64,000 bases of DNA, taken from positions 62,001 to 126,000 of the forward strand of contig NZ_AMSH01000003.1 in NCBI RefSeq assembly GCF_000300535.1, given 5' to 3'. Below are positions 17,946 through 26,928 of this stretch, piece by piece. Position numbers and translations under genes: made by a program. Each line of letters starts with the position of its first letter. Position 1 is the first letter of the stretch. The DNA comes from Bacillus xiamenensis. Lineage in GTDB: Bacteria; Bacillota; Bacilli; Bacillales; Bacillaceae. The notes beneath the pieces were generated by a model. The model made no database searches and was not told the origin of the DNA. It saw nothing but the letters and a program-made list of their open reading frames with translations.

Positions 17946-19187
17946 ATGGATAAGAAACGGGTAGTTGTTACAGGATTAGGTGCTTTGACACCTCTTGGCA
18001 ACGATGTAGAGACAACATGGAAAAATGCTGTAGCGGGTGTATCAGGTGTTGGCCCGATTACACGTGTCGATTCAAGCGAATATACCGCAAAAGTAGCTGC
18101 AGAACTAAAAGCTTTTAACATCGAAGATTACATGGAGAAAAAAGAAGCGAGAAAAATGGCGCGCTTCACACAATATGCAGTCGTTGCTGCTCAAAAGGCT
18201 CTAGAAGATTCACGCCTTGAAATTACCGATGAAATCGCACCGCGTGTTGGCGTGTGGGTTGGATCTGGTATTGGCGGACTTGAAACATTTGAAGAGCAGT
18301 TCGAAGTGTATTCAAATAAAGGGGCAAGACGCGTAAGTCCTTTCTTTGTCCCAATGATGATTCCAGATATGGCGACAGGCCAAATCTCCATTGCACTTGG
18401 CGCAAAAGGGGTTAACTCTTGTACAGTCACAGCGTGTGCAACAGGAACAAACTCCATTGGTGACGCATTTAAAGTCATTCAGCGCGGAGATGCCGATGCG
18501 ATGATTACAGGCGGAACAGAAGCGCCTTTAACGAAAATGTCGTTTGCTGGCTTTTGCGCGAACAAAGCTCTTTCGACAAATCCTGATCCAAATACAGCAA
18601 GCCGTCCATTTGATAAAAACCGTGACGGATTTGTCATGGGTGAGGGAGCGGGGATTGTGGTTCTCGAAGAATTAGAGCATGCGTTAAAACGCGGAGCGAC
18701 GATTTATGCAGAAATCGTTGGATACGGTTCAACTGGAGACGCATACCATATTACAGCACCTGCTCCAAACGGAGAAGGCGGCGTCCGTGCGATGAAAGAA
18801 GCGATTCGTGATGCAGGCTTAAAAGTGGAAGAAATTGATTATATCAATGCCCACGGAACAAGCACGCCGTACAATGATAAATTTGAAACCATGGCGATTA
18901 AAGAAGTGTTCGGAGAGCATGCGAATCAGCTTGCGATCAGTTCGACAAAATCAATGACAGGTCACTTACTTGGCGCAGCCGGCGGAGTAGAAGCGATTTT
19001 CTCTGTTCTTGCGATCAAAGACAGTGTCATTCCGCCAACAATTAACCTTGAAACACCAGATGAAGAATGTGATCTTGATTATGTAGCAAATGAAGCACGT
19101 TCAAAAGAAGTACAAGTTGCTTTGAGTAACTCACTTGGCTTTGGCGGGCATAATGCGACAATTATTTTCAAAAAATACGAAGCGTAA
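17946..19187 (+). CDS. fabF: Beta-ketoacyl-ACP synthase II
   Basis: Elongation condensing enzyme of type II fatty-acid synthesis and the target of cerulenin. It has 413 residues. The catalytic residues are Cys164 in [10 protein letters not shown], one His in [11 protein letters not shown] and the second in [11 protein letters not shown] chose ATG 17946 ([10 protein letters not shown]), the family start; a GTG four codons earlier overlaps the GAGGTG ribosome site. It is the second gene of the fabHA-fabF operon, closed by a long terminator. Confidence 0.96.
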   Translation: MDKKRVVVTGLGALTPLGNDVETTWKNAVAGVSGVGPITRVDSSEYTAKVAAELKAFNIEDYMEKKEARKMARFTQYAVVAAQKALEDSRLEITDEIAPRVGVWVGSGIGGLETFEEQFEVYSNKGARRVSPFFVPMMIPDMATGQISIALGAKGVNSCTVTACATGTNSIGDAFKVIQRGDADAMITGGTEAPLTKMSFAGFCANKALSTNPDPNTASRPFDKNRDGFVMGEGAGIVVLEELEHALKRGATIYAEIVGYGSTGDAYHITAPAPNGEGGVRAMKEAIRDAGLKVEEIDYINAHGTSTPYNDKFETMAIKEVFGEHANQLAISSTKSMTGHLLGAAGGVEAIFSVLAIKDSVIPPTINLETPDEECDLDYVANEARSKEVQVALSNSLGFGGHNATIIFKKYEA

Positions 19188-19198
19188 TATGCTCTGAG

Positions 19199-19233
19199 AA
19201 GGCGGCGATCTATAAACAGATCGCCGCCTTTTT
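19199..19233 (+). terminator. Terminator of fabHA-fabF
   Basis: AAGGCGGCGATCT / AGATCGCCGCCTT, six-base loop, then T-run; the strongest stem in the window. Confidence 0.9.
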
Positions 19234-19264
19234 GCATATGATGAAAATGGAGGTGTTCAGCGGT

Positions 19265-20062
19265 ATGGGTCTGATCAATACACAATATCTCATTGAGCAA
19301 TCATCATCTTTTCAAGAGCTGGCGGCACGTTTTGTCCCTTATTTTAAAGGAGCATCGAAAAAAGAATGGTCATCTATTCTCACTCATTTACAGCATCACG
19401 GGATGGTTCGGTCATGGAATGCCTGCCAGGAAATGATCGACAAGCTCAAAGAAACAGGGTACTTCAAGCTCGTGATGAAAGAATACAAAGCGCTGCAAAA
19501 AGAGTGGGAAGGTCCTGATGTTCCTGTCTTTATTTTACCTGTCAATGAGAGCAGTAAAGAGATCAGAGAACAATTTTACTATCAATCCGGTATGGCATTT
19601 GACGACAAAATCTTTCTTTTTTTATCCCCGCATACGCCGAAAGAGAGAATTGCTACATTGCTGACACATGAATATCACCATGTATGCAGGTTGCATTTTC
19701 TCACGAAAGAAGAAAAAGATTTTACATTCCTTGATACAATCATGATGGAGGGGCTCGCTGAATATGCTGTGTATCATAGGTATGGAGAAAGCTATACAGC
19801 AAAGTGGACGACTTTATATGACGAAGCGCAGCTTCAGCGCATGTACAAAAAATGGGTATCCAGTCACCTTGATAAGAAAGTTCAGGACGACGAAAGACTG
19901 ATACAGAACCTCCTTTATGGAAAAGGGAACTACCCTAAAATGCTTGGGTACGCAACTGGGTTTTATATCGTGAAAAAGTATTTCAGTGAGCACAGAATCA
20001 GCGAGGAGTCTATGATTGCAGAGCCTGCCGAAACCTTTTTAAAAGCGATAGAGTCACAATGA
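19265..20062 (+). CDS. yjaZ: Zinc-protease-like protein YjaZ (DUF2268)
   Basis: 265 residues. The core motif THEYHHV (HEYHH, residues 135-139) is the HExxH zinc site of a gluzincin-type metallopeptidase, and a Glu follows some 25-30 residues later in MMEGLAEYAVYH, as in DUF2268 proteins. There is no signal peptide, so it should be cytosolic. I chose ATG 19265 because GGAGGTG lies ten bases upstream; the frame opens earlier at 19232, inside the fabF terminator. It lies between fabF and the app operon, as in B. subtilis. The substrate is unknown. Confidence 0.8.
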   Translation: MGLINTQYLIEQSSSFQELAARFVPYFKGASKKEWSSILTHLQHHGMVRSWNACQEMIDKLKETGYFKLVMKEYKALQKEWEGPDVPVFILPVNESSKEIREQFYYQSGMAFDDKIFLFLSPHTPKERIATLLTHEYHHVCRLHFLTKEEKDFTFLDTIMMEGLAEYAVYHRYGESYTAKWTTLYDEAQLQRMYKKWVSSHLDKKVQDDERLIQNLLYGKGNYPKMLGYATGFYIVKKYFSEHRISEESMIAEPAETFLKAIESQ

Positions 20063-20110
20063 GAATAATTCACATAAAAAGTGACATATTACAATTTTAC
20101 TAAATACTTC

Positions 20111-20139
20111 TTGATTTCGTCATGACGATGTAATAATAT
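20111..20139 (+). promoter_or_regulatory. appD promoter with a palindromic spacer
   Basis: TTGATT (20111-20116), 17 bases, TAATAT (20134-20139). The spacer contains the perfect 12-base palindrome TCGTCATGACGA (20117-20128), well placed to be an operator, but I know no regulator with that site. Confidence 0.55.
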
Positions 20140-20229
20140 ACAAATATAAATTTTGATCATTCTTTCTATTCTGAAAAGGCGGAATCTTTTGATTCGGTTC
20201 ATTTGATCTATGAAGAAAGGGGCGAATGC

Positions 20230-21210
20230 ATGAGCACACTGCTTGAAGTGCAAAACTTAAAAACATACTTTTTTCGAAAAAAGGAACCAATACCTGCTGT
20301 TGATGGCGTTGATTTTCGTATTAAAAAAGGAGAAACAGTCGCCTTAGTCGGTGAGTCTGGGTCTGGTAAAAGTATTACGTCTTTATCCATCATGGGTCTG
20401 ATTAATGGGACTGGTGGGAAGATTATGGATGGTTCCATTAAGCTTGATGGAAAAGACCTTGTTACATATAGTGAAAAGGAATTGTGCAGTATTCGGGGTA
20501 ATGATGTATCCATGATTTTTCAGGAACCCATGACCTCACTTAATCCCGTCTTAACCATCGGGGAACAAATAACAGAAATTCTCATTTACCACAAAAAACT
20601 TTCAAAAAAAGAAGCGACCAAAAAAGCGATTGACTTGCTGAAGCTTGTAGGTTTTTCAAGGCCAGAACAAATCATCAAAGATTACCCGCACCGTTTATCC
20701 GGTGGTATGCGTCAACGAGTAATGATTGCCATTGCGCTAAGCTGTGATCCGAAGCTCCTCATTGCGGATGAGCCGACTACTGCTCTTGATGTGACCATAC
20801 AAGCCCAGATGCTTACCTTAATGAAAGATTTATGTTCAACCTTTGGTACATCTATTCTTCTCATTACGCACGATTTAGGTGTTGTGTCGGAAGTAGCAGA
20901 TCGGGTTATTGTCATGTACTGCGGACAGGTTGTTGAAAACGGAACTGTCGAAGAGTTGTTTGATCAGCCGCTTCATCCATACACAGAAGGACTGCTTGAA
21001 TCCATTCCGGTCATTGACGGAGAGATTCAGCCATTAACGGCGATAAAAGGAAATGTCCCTGCGCCAGATCAGCTTCCGGCTGGCTGCCGCTTTGCTCCTA
21101 GATGTCCGAAAGTCATGGATCGTTGCAAAGAAGAATTGCCCAAGCTGAACACATTTGAAAATGGCAGAAGCGTCAGGTGTTTCTTATATGAGGAGGCAAG
21201 CCAAACATGA
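20230..21210 (+). CDS. appD: Oligopeptide ABC transporter ATPase AppD
   Basis: One of the two ATPases of the App oligopeptide importer. Walker A is GESGSGKS (about residues 40-47), the signature is HRLSGGMRQR and Walker B is [12 protein letters not shown]. The C-terminal region has four cysteines (GCRFAPRCPKVMDRC plus RC near the end), the pattern linked to a [4Fe-4S] cluster in some Dpp/Opp ATPases. It has 326 residues from ATG 20230, after GAAAGGGGCG. It is the first gene of appDFABC and overlaps appF by four bases. Confidence 0.93.
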   Translation: MSTLLEVQNLKTYFFRKKEPIPAVDGVDFRIKKGETVALVGESGSGKSITSLSIMGLINGTGGKIMDGSIKLDGKDLVTYSEKELCSIRGNDVSMIFQEPMTSLNPVLTIGEQITEILIYHKKLSKKEATKKAIDLLKLVGFSRPEQIIKDYPHRLSGGMRQRVMIAIALSCDPKLLIADEPTTALDVTIQAQMLTLMKDLCSTFGTSILLITHDLGVVSEVADRVIVMYCGQVVENGTVEELFDQPLHPYTEGLLESIPVIDGEIQPLTAIKGNVPAPDQLPAGCRFAPRCPKVMDRCKEELPKLNTFENGRSVRCFLYEEASQT

Positions 21211-22229
21211 CACTTGCTGAAAATCAACCATACATGACAAAACGATCCGAGAAAGAAACCATTCTGGAATTAAAAAATATACGAAAACACTTTCCGATCA
21301 AAGCTGGAGTGTTGCAAAAGAAAGTAGGAGCTGTCAAAGCGGTTGACGGCATAGATCTGAAAATTTATAAAGGCGAAACGTTAGGAATCGTTGGGGAGTC
21401 TGGATGCGGTAAATCCACATTAGGGCGCACAATGATTCGCTTATATCAGCCAACAGACGGACAAATCCTTTTTAAAGGGCAAGATATTTCACATGTATCT
21501 GAATCAAAACTCAGACAATCAACAAGGAAAAACATCCAAATGGTTTTTCAAGATCCCTTTGCATCACTCAACCCTAGAAAAACACTTCGAAGCATCATCA
21601 AAGAACCCTACAAAACACATCACTTATATTCCTTAAAAGAAAGAAATGAAAAAGTAGAACAGCTTTTATCCAAAGTTGGCCTTCACCCAAGTTTTGCGAA
21701 TCGATACCCGCACGAATTCTCCGGCGGGCAAAGGCAGCGGATCGGCATCGCTCGAGCGCTTGCCATGAATCCCGAGATGATCATAGCGGATGAGCCTGTT
21801 TCAGCACTTGATGTCTCCATTCAGGCTCAGGTCATTAATTTGATGGAAGAGCTTCAGGAGGAATTTGACCTGACCTATCTATTTATCTCTCACGATCTAA
21901 GTGTCGTTCGGCATATTAGCGATAGAGTCGGCGTCATGTATCTCGGCAAAATGATGGAGCTTGCGGATAAGCACAGCCTGTACGACGATCCGCTCCATCC
22001 ATATACACAGGCGCTTCTATCTTCAGTTCCAGTCACCCGTAAAAAAGGCCAAGTGAAAAGAGAACGGATTATGCTGCAAGGGGATTTACCAAGCCCTGCG
22101 AATCCGCCAAAAGGCTGTGTATTTCACACAAGATGTCCGTATGCGAAAGAAGTCTGTAAAGAAAAAGTACCAGAATTTCAACAATTAAAGACGAATCACT
22201 TTGTTGCCTGTCACCTCTACGACGCTTAA
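21207..22229 (+). CDS. appF: Oligopeptide ABC transporter ATPase AppF
   Basis: Second ATPase of the App system. It has Walker A GESGCGKS, signature EFSGGQRQR and Walker B MIIADEPVSALD. Like AppD it ends with a four-cysteine motif (GCVFHTRCPYAKEVC and AC). It has 340 residues from the ATG that overlaps the appD stop and has GAGGAGGC before it. An internal ATG at 21231 would give 332 residues, closer to the B. subtilis length as I recall it, so the start is not fully settled. It acts with AppD on the cytosolic face of AppB/AppC. Confidence 0.93.
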   Translation: MTLAENQPYMTKRSEKETILELKNIRKHFPIKAGVLQKKVGAVKAVDGIDLKIYKGETLGIVGESGCGKSTLGRTMIRLYQPTDGQILFKGQDISHVSESKLRQSTRKNIQMVFQDPFASLNPRKTLRSIIKEPYKTHHLYSLKERNEKVEQLLSKVGLHPSFANRYPHEFSGGQRQRIGIARALAMNPEMIIADEPVSALDVSIQAQVINLMEELQEEFDLTYLFISHDLSVVRHISDRVGVMYLGKMMELADKHSLYDDPLHPYTQALLSSVPVTRKKGQVKRERIMLQGDLPSPANPPKGCVFHTRCPYAKEVCKEKVPEFQQLKTNHFVACHLYDA

Positions 22230-22311
22230 TCAGCTAGTATGATCTCAACTTTGAGAGGGGGGATGAAACGGGCTTCTGTCATCATTTTTAAACAAATAGG
22301 GGGAATTGTCT

Positions 22312-23946
22312 ATGAAAGTAAGAAATAGAAAGTCCATTTTGGTCAGTTTACTGCTGATCTTTACACTGATCCTTACTGCTTGCTCTAGTGGAAATAAAAC
22401 GTCAGGAGACAGTGAAAAGAAATCCACAGGTAAACCGGTACAAGGCGGGGATCTTGTCATCGGTTCAATTGCAGAGCCTACATTATTTAACTCGCTATAT
22501 TCAACGGATGTAGCAAGTTCTGATATTGAAGAAAGAATTTACAGCTTCTTACTTCAAACAGACGGAAAGCTCAACCCGCAGCTATCGCTGGCAGAAGATA
22601 TTAAAGAATCTGATGACGGCAAACAGTTTGATGTGACCATTAAAAAAGGCGTGAAGTTTCATGATGGCGAAGAACTGACTGCTGATGATGTTGTGTTTAC
22701 ATACAGCATTCCAATCCATAAGGATTACAATGGGGAGCGTGGATCAGGCTTTGAAGTATTAGAGTCTGTTAAAAAGACTGGAGATTACTCGATCGAATTC
22801 AAGCTGAATAAAAAAGATCCATATTTTTATAATGTCACCCTAGGAAGCTATGGCATTTTGCCAAAGCATATTTTAGGTGATGTGCCTGTGAAGGATCTTG
22901 GCGAAAATGAATTTAACCGAAAAAATCCAATCGGTTCAGGTCCATTTAAATTTGCCGAGTGGAAAGAAGGAGACTACGTCAAACTAGAAGCATTTGATGA
23001 TTATTGGGATGGACGTCCTTATCTTGATACGGTCACCATTAAAACCATTCCTGATCAGAATGCAGCCATTGCCCAGCTGTCAGCAGGCGATATTGATTTC
23101 TTTGCTGTACCGGGATCAGAACTGCAAACAGTTGAAAAAATCAGCAACGTCAAAATCGAGTCTGATCTAGGATTGAATTATTCCTATATTGGCTGGAATC
23201 AGAAAAACGAACTTTTCAAAAGTAAAAAAGTCCGCCAAGCTCTTACACATGCCATTGATCGTCAAACGATTGTTGATCAAGTGTTAGAAGGAGACGGGAA
23301 AGTAGCCAACATTCCGGAAAGTCCGCTGTCATGGAACTATCCAAAAAATGAAAATGTCCCAGTTTTTGAATTTGACCAAGAAAAAGCGAAAAAGATGCTG
23401 AAAGAAGAAGGCTGGGAAGATACAGATGGGGATGGCTATCTTGATAAGGATGGCAAAAAATTCTCCTTTGTCTTGAAAACGAACCAAGGAAACAAGGTCC
23501 GTGAAGATATTGCTGTCGTTGTACAGCAGCAGCTCAAAGAAATTGGCATTGAAGCAAAGCCACAAATTGTAGAGTTTAGTGCATTAATCGAACAAACCAC
23601 ACCGCCAAAATGGGATTATGATGCTCTATTACTTGGCTGGAGCTTAGCGACATTCCCTGACCAATACAGCATCTTCCATTCAAGTCAATCAGAAAAAGGC
23701 TTAAATAACATTTGGTATAAAAATGAAGAAGTCGATAAGCTGCTAGTTGATGCTAAGAACTTGAGTGATCGAAAAGAGTATTCGAAGGCGTATGAAAAAA
23801 TTTATGAGCTGATTGCAGAGGATCAGCCCTACACGTTCCTTTATTATGCCAACTCACATCGCGCTATGCCATCTAATCTACAAGGCTACTCTTACCACCC
23901 GAAAGATGAGTATTACCAAATCGAAAAATGGTGGATTGAACAGTAG
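22312..23946 (+). CDS. appA: Oligopeptide-binding lipoprotein AppA, intact
   Basis: Solute-binding lipoprotein of the App importer (SBP_bac_5 family). It has 544 residues. The signal peptide ends in the lipobox LTAC, with Cys24 lipidated. The binding-protein body includes GSIAEPTLFNSLYS near the start of the mature part and GSGPFKFAEW. An AGGGGGAA ribosome site precedes the ATG. B. subtilis 168 is reported to carry a frameshift in appA that inactivates the App system; here the frame is continuous over the whole length. It is the third gene of the operon, followed by a hairpin before appB. Confidence 0.94.
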   Translation: MKVRNRKSILVSLLLIFTLILTACSSGNKTSGDSEKKSTGKPVQGGDLVIGSIAEPTLFNSLYSTDVASSDIEERIYSFLLQTDGKLNPQLSLAEDIKESDDGKQFDVTIKKGVKFHDGEELTADDVVFTYSIPIHKDYNGERGSGFEVLESVKKTGDYSIEFKLNKKDPYFYNVTLGSYGILPKHILGDVPVKDLGENEFNRKNPIGSGPFKFAEWKEGDYVKLEAFDDYWDGRPYLDTVTIKTIPDQNAAIAQLSAGDIDFFAVPGSELQTVEKISNVKIESDLGLNYSYIGWNQKNELFKSKKVRQALTHAIDRQTIVDQVLEGDGKVANIPESPLSWNYPKNENVPVFEFDQEKAKKMLKEEGWEDTDGDGYLDKDGKKFSFVLKTNQGNKVREDIAVVVQQQLKEIGIEAKPQIVEFSALIEQTTPPKWDYDALLLGWSLATFPDQYSIFHSSQSEKGLNNIWYKNEEVDKLLVDAKNLSDRKEYSKAYEKIYELIAEDQPYTFLYYANSHRAMPSNLQGYSYHPKDEYYQIEKWWIEQ

Positions 23947-23960
23947 ATGATGAGTGAAGA

Positions 23961-23984
23961 AGGGGAGGTTTCTCCCCTTTTTTC
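23961..23984 (+). terminator. Hairpin between appA and appB
   Basis: AGGGGAG / CTCCCCT followed by six T. It is a terminator in form but lies inside the operon, so it probably lets only part of transcription through, keeping AppA above the permease subunits. Confidence 0.7.
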
Positions 23985-24023
23985 ATCATAGTATAGCCAT
24001 CCGATGAAAAAGGAGTTGTGCAC

Positions 24024-24974
24024 ATGGTTACATATATCATTAGAAGGACACTTCTTTCCATTCCGATTTTGTTTGGGATTACGATTTTGTCCTTTGCCAT
24101 TATGAAAGCAGCACCCGGCGATCCGATGTCACTCATGATGGACCCTACCATTAGTGCCGCAGACAGGGAAGCCTTTATTGATAAGTACGGCTTAAATGAT
24201 CCGGAATATGTGCAATATATGAAATGGCTTGGCAATATGCTTCAAGGTGACTTTGGCACATCCATTGTAAAAAAAGGAACACCCGTGGCGGATTTGATTT
24301 TTGCCCGGCTGCCAAATACCCTCATCCTCATGATCTTTTCTACATTAGTTGCCCTGATTATTGCCATCCCATTTGGTGTTCTTTCAGCAAAACGTCCGTA
24401 TACGAAGCTTGACTATGGCATTACAGTTACATCATTTATCGGACTGGCTATTCCAAATTTCTGGTTTGGCCTAATCCTCATTATGGTTTTATCTGTGAAT
24501 CTAGGGTGGTTTCCGACCGGTGGCGTCGCTACCTTAAATGCAGATTTTAATCTATTTGACCGGCTTCATCATATTATTTTACCGGCCTTTGTGTTAGCAA
24601 CGGCTGATATGGCCGGGCTTACACGTTATACAAGGTCAAGTATGCTTGATGTGATGCGGCAGGACTACATTCGCACGGCAAGAGCGAAAGGATTCAGAGA
24701 AAACAAAGTCATCTTCAAGCATGGGCTAAGAAATGGTTTGATGCCTGTCATTACGATCTTCGGCCTCATGATTCCATCCTTTATTGGCGGCGCTGTGGTA
24801 GTGGAACAAATCTTCACATGGCCGGGTCTTGGAAAACTATTTATCGATTCTGCCTTTTCAAGAGATTACCCTGTGATTATGGCAATGACCGTGATTTCCG
24901 CAGTGCTCGTGGTTGTTGGAAACTTAATAGCGGATATTCTCTATGCGATCGTTGATCCGCGTATAGAATATTAG
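24024..24974 (+). CDS. appB: Oligopeptide permease subunit AppB
   Basis: Inner-membrane subunit of the App importer. It has 316 residues with six predicted helices; the first begins at once (MVTYIIRRTLLSIPILFG). The ATPase-docking EAA loop is near residue 215 (DYIRTARAKGFRENKVIFKHGLRNG). I chose ATG 24024 with AAAGGAGTTG upstream; the GTG two codons earlier is too near the site. appC follows after 18 bases. Confidence 0.93.
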   Translation: MVTYIIRRTLLSIPILFGITILSFAIMKAAPGDPMSLMMDPTISAADREAFIDKYGLNDPEYVQYMKWLGNMLQGDFGTSIVKKGTPVADLIFARLPNTLILMIFSTLVALIIAIPFGVLSAKRPYTKLDYGITVTSFIGLAIPNFWFGLILIMVLSVNLGWFPTGGVATLNADFNLFDRLHHIILPAFVLATADMAGLTRYTRSSMLDVMRQDYIRTARAKGFRENKVIFKHGLRNGLMPVITIFGLMIPSFIGGAVVVEQIFTWPGLGKLFIDSAFSRDYPVIMAMTVISAVLVVVGNLIADILYAIVDPRIEY

Positions 24975-24992
24975 AAGGGAGCTGAAGCACAA

Positions 24993-25907
24993 TTGGCACA
25001 ACCTAATATGGGGACACCTCCTGTTGATCTCAAATTAAAAGAAGGCCTTCCGCCAAAACCAGAGACGATGCTTCGTTTATTTTGCGAGAAATTTTTCAAA
25101 AATAAATTGGCGGTTGTCGGCTCCGCTATTTTATTGGTCATTATCTTTTCGGCTATTTTCGCCCCAGTGATCGCACCTTACGCACCGGAACAGCAAGACT
25201 TATTGAAACGGCTACAGCCTCCAAGTGCAGAGCATTTTATGGGAACCGACAAGTTTGGCCGAGATATTTTTTCAAGGGTACTATACGGGGCGAGGGTGTC
25301 TCTATTGGTTGGTTTCGTCTCAGTAGTCGGAGCCATTACCATTGGTACCGTCGTTGGGGCGGTAGCGGGCTATTTTAAAGGCTTTGTCGATTCAGTGCTC
25401 ATGAGAATGGTTGATGTGGTGTTGTCAATTCCAGATATTTTTCTTTTAATCACGCTAGTGACGATTTTTAAACCGGGTATTGATAAATTGATTTTAATCT
25501 TTGCATTGACCGGCTGGACAACAACGGCCAGGCTCATCCGCAGTGAGTTCTTATCACTTCGCACAAGAGAATTCGTACTCGCAGCAAGAACGATCGGAAC
25601 GAAAAACCATGTCATCATCTTTTCGCATATTTTACCGAACTGTATCGGTCCCATTATTGTGTCTGCTACATTAAAAGTCGGTTCTGTCATTTTAGCTGAA
25701 TCAACGCTTAGCTATCTAGGATTCGGCATCCAGCCTCCAACGGCGAGCTGGGGAAACATGCTTCAAGATGCACAAAATTTCTCCATAATGGTCCAAGCAT
25801 GGTGGTATCCGCTGTTCCCGGGTCTGCTGATTTTACTAACCGTTCTATGCTTTAATTTCTTAGGTGATGGACTAAGAGATGCCCTAGATCCTAAAAAATT
25901 AAAATAA
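24993..25907 (+). CDS. appC: Oligopeptide permease subunit AppC
   Basis: Second permease subunit of App, 304 residues. It has an N-terminal cytosolic tail, the first helix at about 35-55, then [20 protein letters not shown], the standard OppC/DppC block. The EAA loop is [21 protein letters not shown]. The start is TTG with AAGGGAG ten bases upstream. It is the last gene of appDFABC. No strong terminator follows; the AT-rich gap leads to an inserted methyltransferase gene. Confidence 0.92.
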   Translation: MAQPNMGTPPVDLKLKEGLPPKPETMLRLFCEKFFKNKLAVVGSAILLVIIFSAIFAPVIAPYAPEQQDLLKRLQPPSAEHFMGTDKFGRDIFSRVLYGARVSLLVGFVSVVGAITIGTVVGAVAGYFKGFVDSVLMRMVDVVLSIPDIFLLITLVTIFKPGIDKLILIFALTGWTTTARLIRSEFLSLRTREFVLAARTIGTKNHVIIFSHILPNCIGPIIVSATLKVGSVILAESTLSYLGFGIQPPTASWGNMLQDAQNFSIMVQAWWYPLFPGLLILLTVLCFNFLGDGLRDALDPKKLK

Positions 25908-26023
25908 TATGACATACTTAAGTAACAAAAAATGTATATTTATATCAAAAAAGGTTGAAAAAGGAAATTCAATATAGTACCATAGATTTAAAGTAAATAA
26001 GAGATTGAGAGGGGAGCTCCTTA

Positions 26024-26776
26024 TTGTCTGCTAAAGTGGAAAAACCAATTTCAGATGATGGTACAAACTTTTTTGGTTTCCAGTATAAAGAGATTTACTC
26101 ACGTCTTTTATCTCAAAATGTGGATGTGGAAATTGACTTCATTCAAAGAAAAATTCTGCAAAACTATAATCATCCACACATTTTAGATTTTTGTTGTGGA
26201 CATGGAAGACACCTGCTTCAACTTTGGCAGGCAGGTTTTCAAATAGATGGACTGGATATTAATCAAGATTTTTTGGCGTATATTGAAAAAGAGTCAAATC
26301 ACCAAGTGACAACATTTTTAGAAGATGGAAGAGACTTTCATCCCCCTAGAACGTATGATGTTGTGCTTAATATGGAAACATCAATTGTCTATATGTCAGA
26401 TGATGAGAACATGAAAATGCTCAGGTCCATGTATTCATGTTTAAATGAAGGTGGGACATTACTTCTTCACCTTGCAAATCGAGAATTTATAATTAAGTAT
26501 TTCCATCCACTTATCTGGTTTGGAGACGAAAAGACAGGCTATGCCTTAGAAAAAAGACAGTTAGATATAGTAAACAGCACTATTAAAATAGAACAAACAA
26601 GGATAGTGAATGACAAAACAACCAACCATGTCATCAAAATGAGGTTATATAGTGTAGCTGAAATTACAAATATGCTAAAAGATGTTGGTTTTATCGTCAA
26701 ACATATTTATGGAGATTTTGAAGGTAATTCATATAACGTAGAAGCTCACAACACGATACTTTTATGCACAAAATGA
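26024..26776 (+). CDS. Class I SAM-dependent methyltransferase
   Basis: 250 residues. Motif I of the Rossmann-type methyltransferases is clear: ILDFCCGHGRHLLQL around residue 50, with the acidic end of strand 2 in IDGLDINQDF and motif IV-like YDVVLNMETSIVYM. The substrate cannot be named; similar small enzymes modify metabolites or antibiotics. The start is TTG 26024, eight bases after AGAGGGGAG. The gene lies between appC and yjbA, where B. subtilis 168 has nothing that I recall, and by eye it is AT-rich. The leader-peptide/MFS unit follows 22 bases after its stop, so the two may act together. Confidence 0.8.
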   Translation: MSAKVEKPISDDGTNFFGFQYKEIYSRLLSQNVDVEIDFIQRKILQNYNHPHILDFCCGHGRHLLQLWQAGFQIDGLDINQDFLAYIEKESNHQVTTFLEDGRDFHPPRTYDVVLNMETSIVYMSDDENMKMLRSMYSCLNEGGTLLLHLANREFIIKYFHPLIWFGDEKTGYALEKRQLDIVNSTIKIEQTRIVNDKTTNHVIKMRLYSVAEITNMLKDVGFIVKHIYGDFEGNSYNVEAHNTILLCTK

Positions 26777-26798
26777 AGCATTAAAGGGGGTGAGTCCT

Positions 26799-26834
26799 AT
26801 GAAAACAAACGTTATCATCATCATCACAAAATAA
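26799..26834 (+). CDS. Leader peptide MKTNVIIIITK, upstream of the MFS efflux gene
   Basis: An 11-codon ORF behind a very strong ribosome site, AAAGGGGGTGAG (26783 on). The peptide is MKTNVIIIITK. It is followed 24 bases later by a terminator-like hairpin and then by an MFS gene with a weak TTG start. This layout matches the drug-induced ribosome-stalling leaders of Bacillus resistance genes (cat-86, erm, bmrCD). The N-terminal K-T-N recalls the MVKTD leader of cat-86, itself from B. pumilus. The four ATC codons in a row could also be the stalling element. The ORF and hairpin are seen; stalling is inference. Confidence 0.65.
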   Translation: MKTNVIIIITK

Positions 26835-26858
26835 TTGACATTTATATTCATTCTGAGA

Positions 26859-26887
26859 AGTGCGTGTTCTATCACACGCACTTTCTT
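26859..26887 (+). terminator. Attenuator hairpin before the MFS gene
   Basis: Perfect eight-base-pair stem AGTGCGTG (26859-26866) / CACGCACT (26875-26882), eight-base loop, then TTTCTT. The T-run is short, so termination would be partial. It lies between the leader peptide and the TTG start of the transporter. Confidence 0.65.
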
Positions 26888-26928
26888 ACGTAAATAGTTC
26901 AGAAGAGAAGATAGAGAGGTTGATTTTA

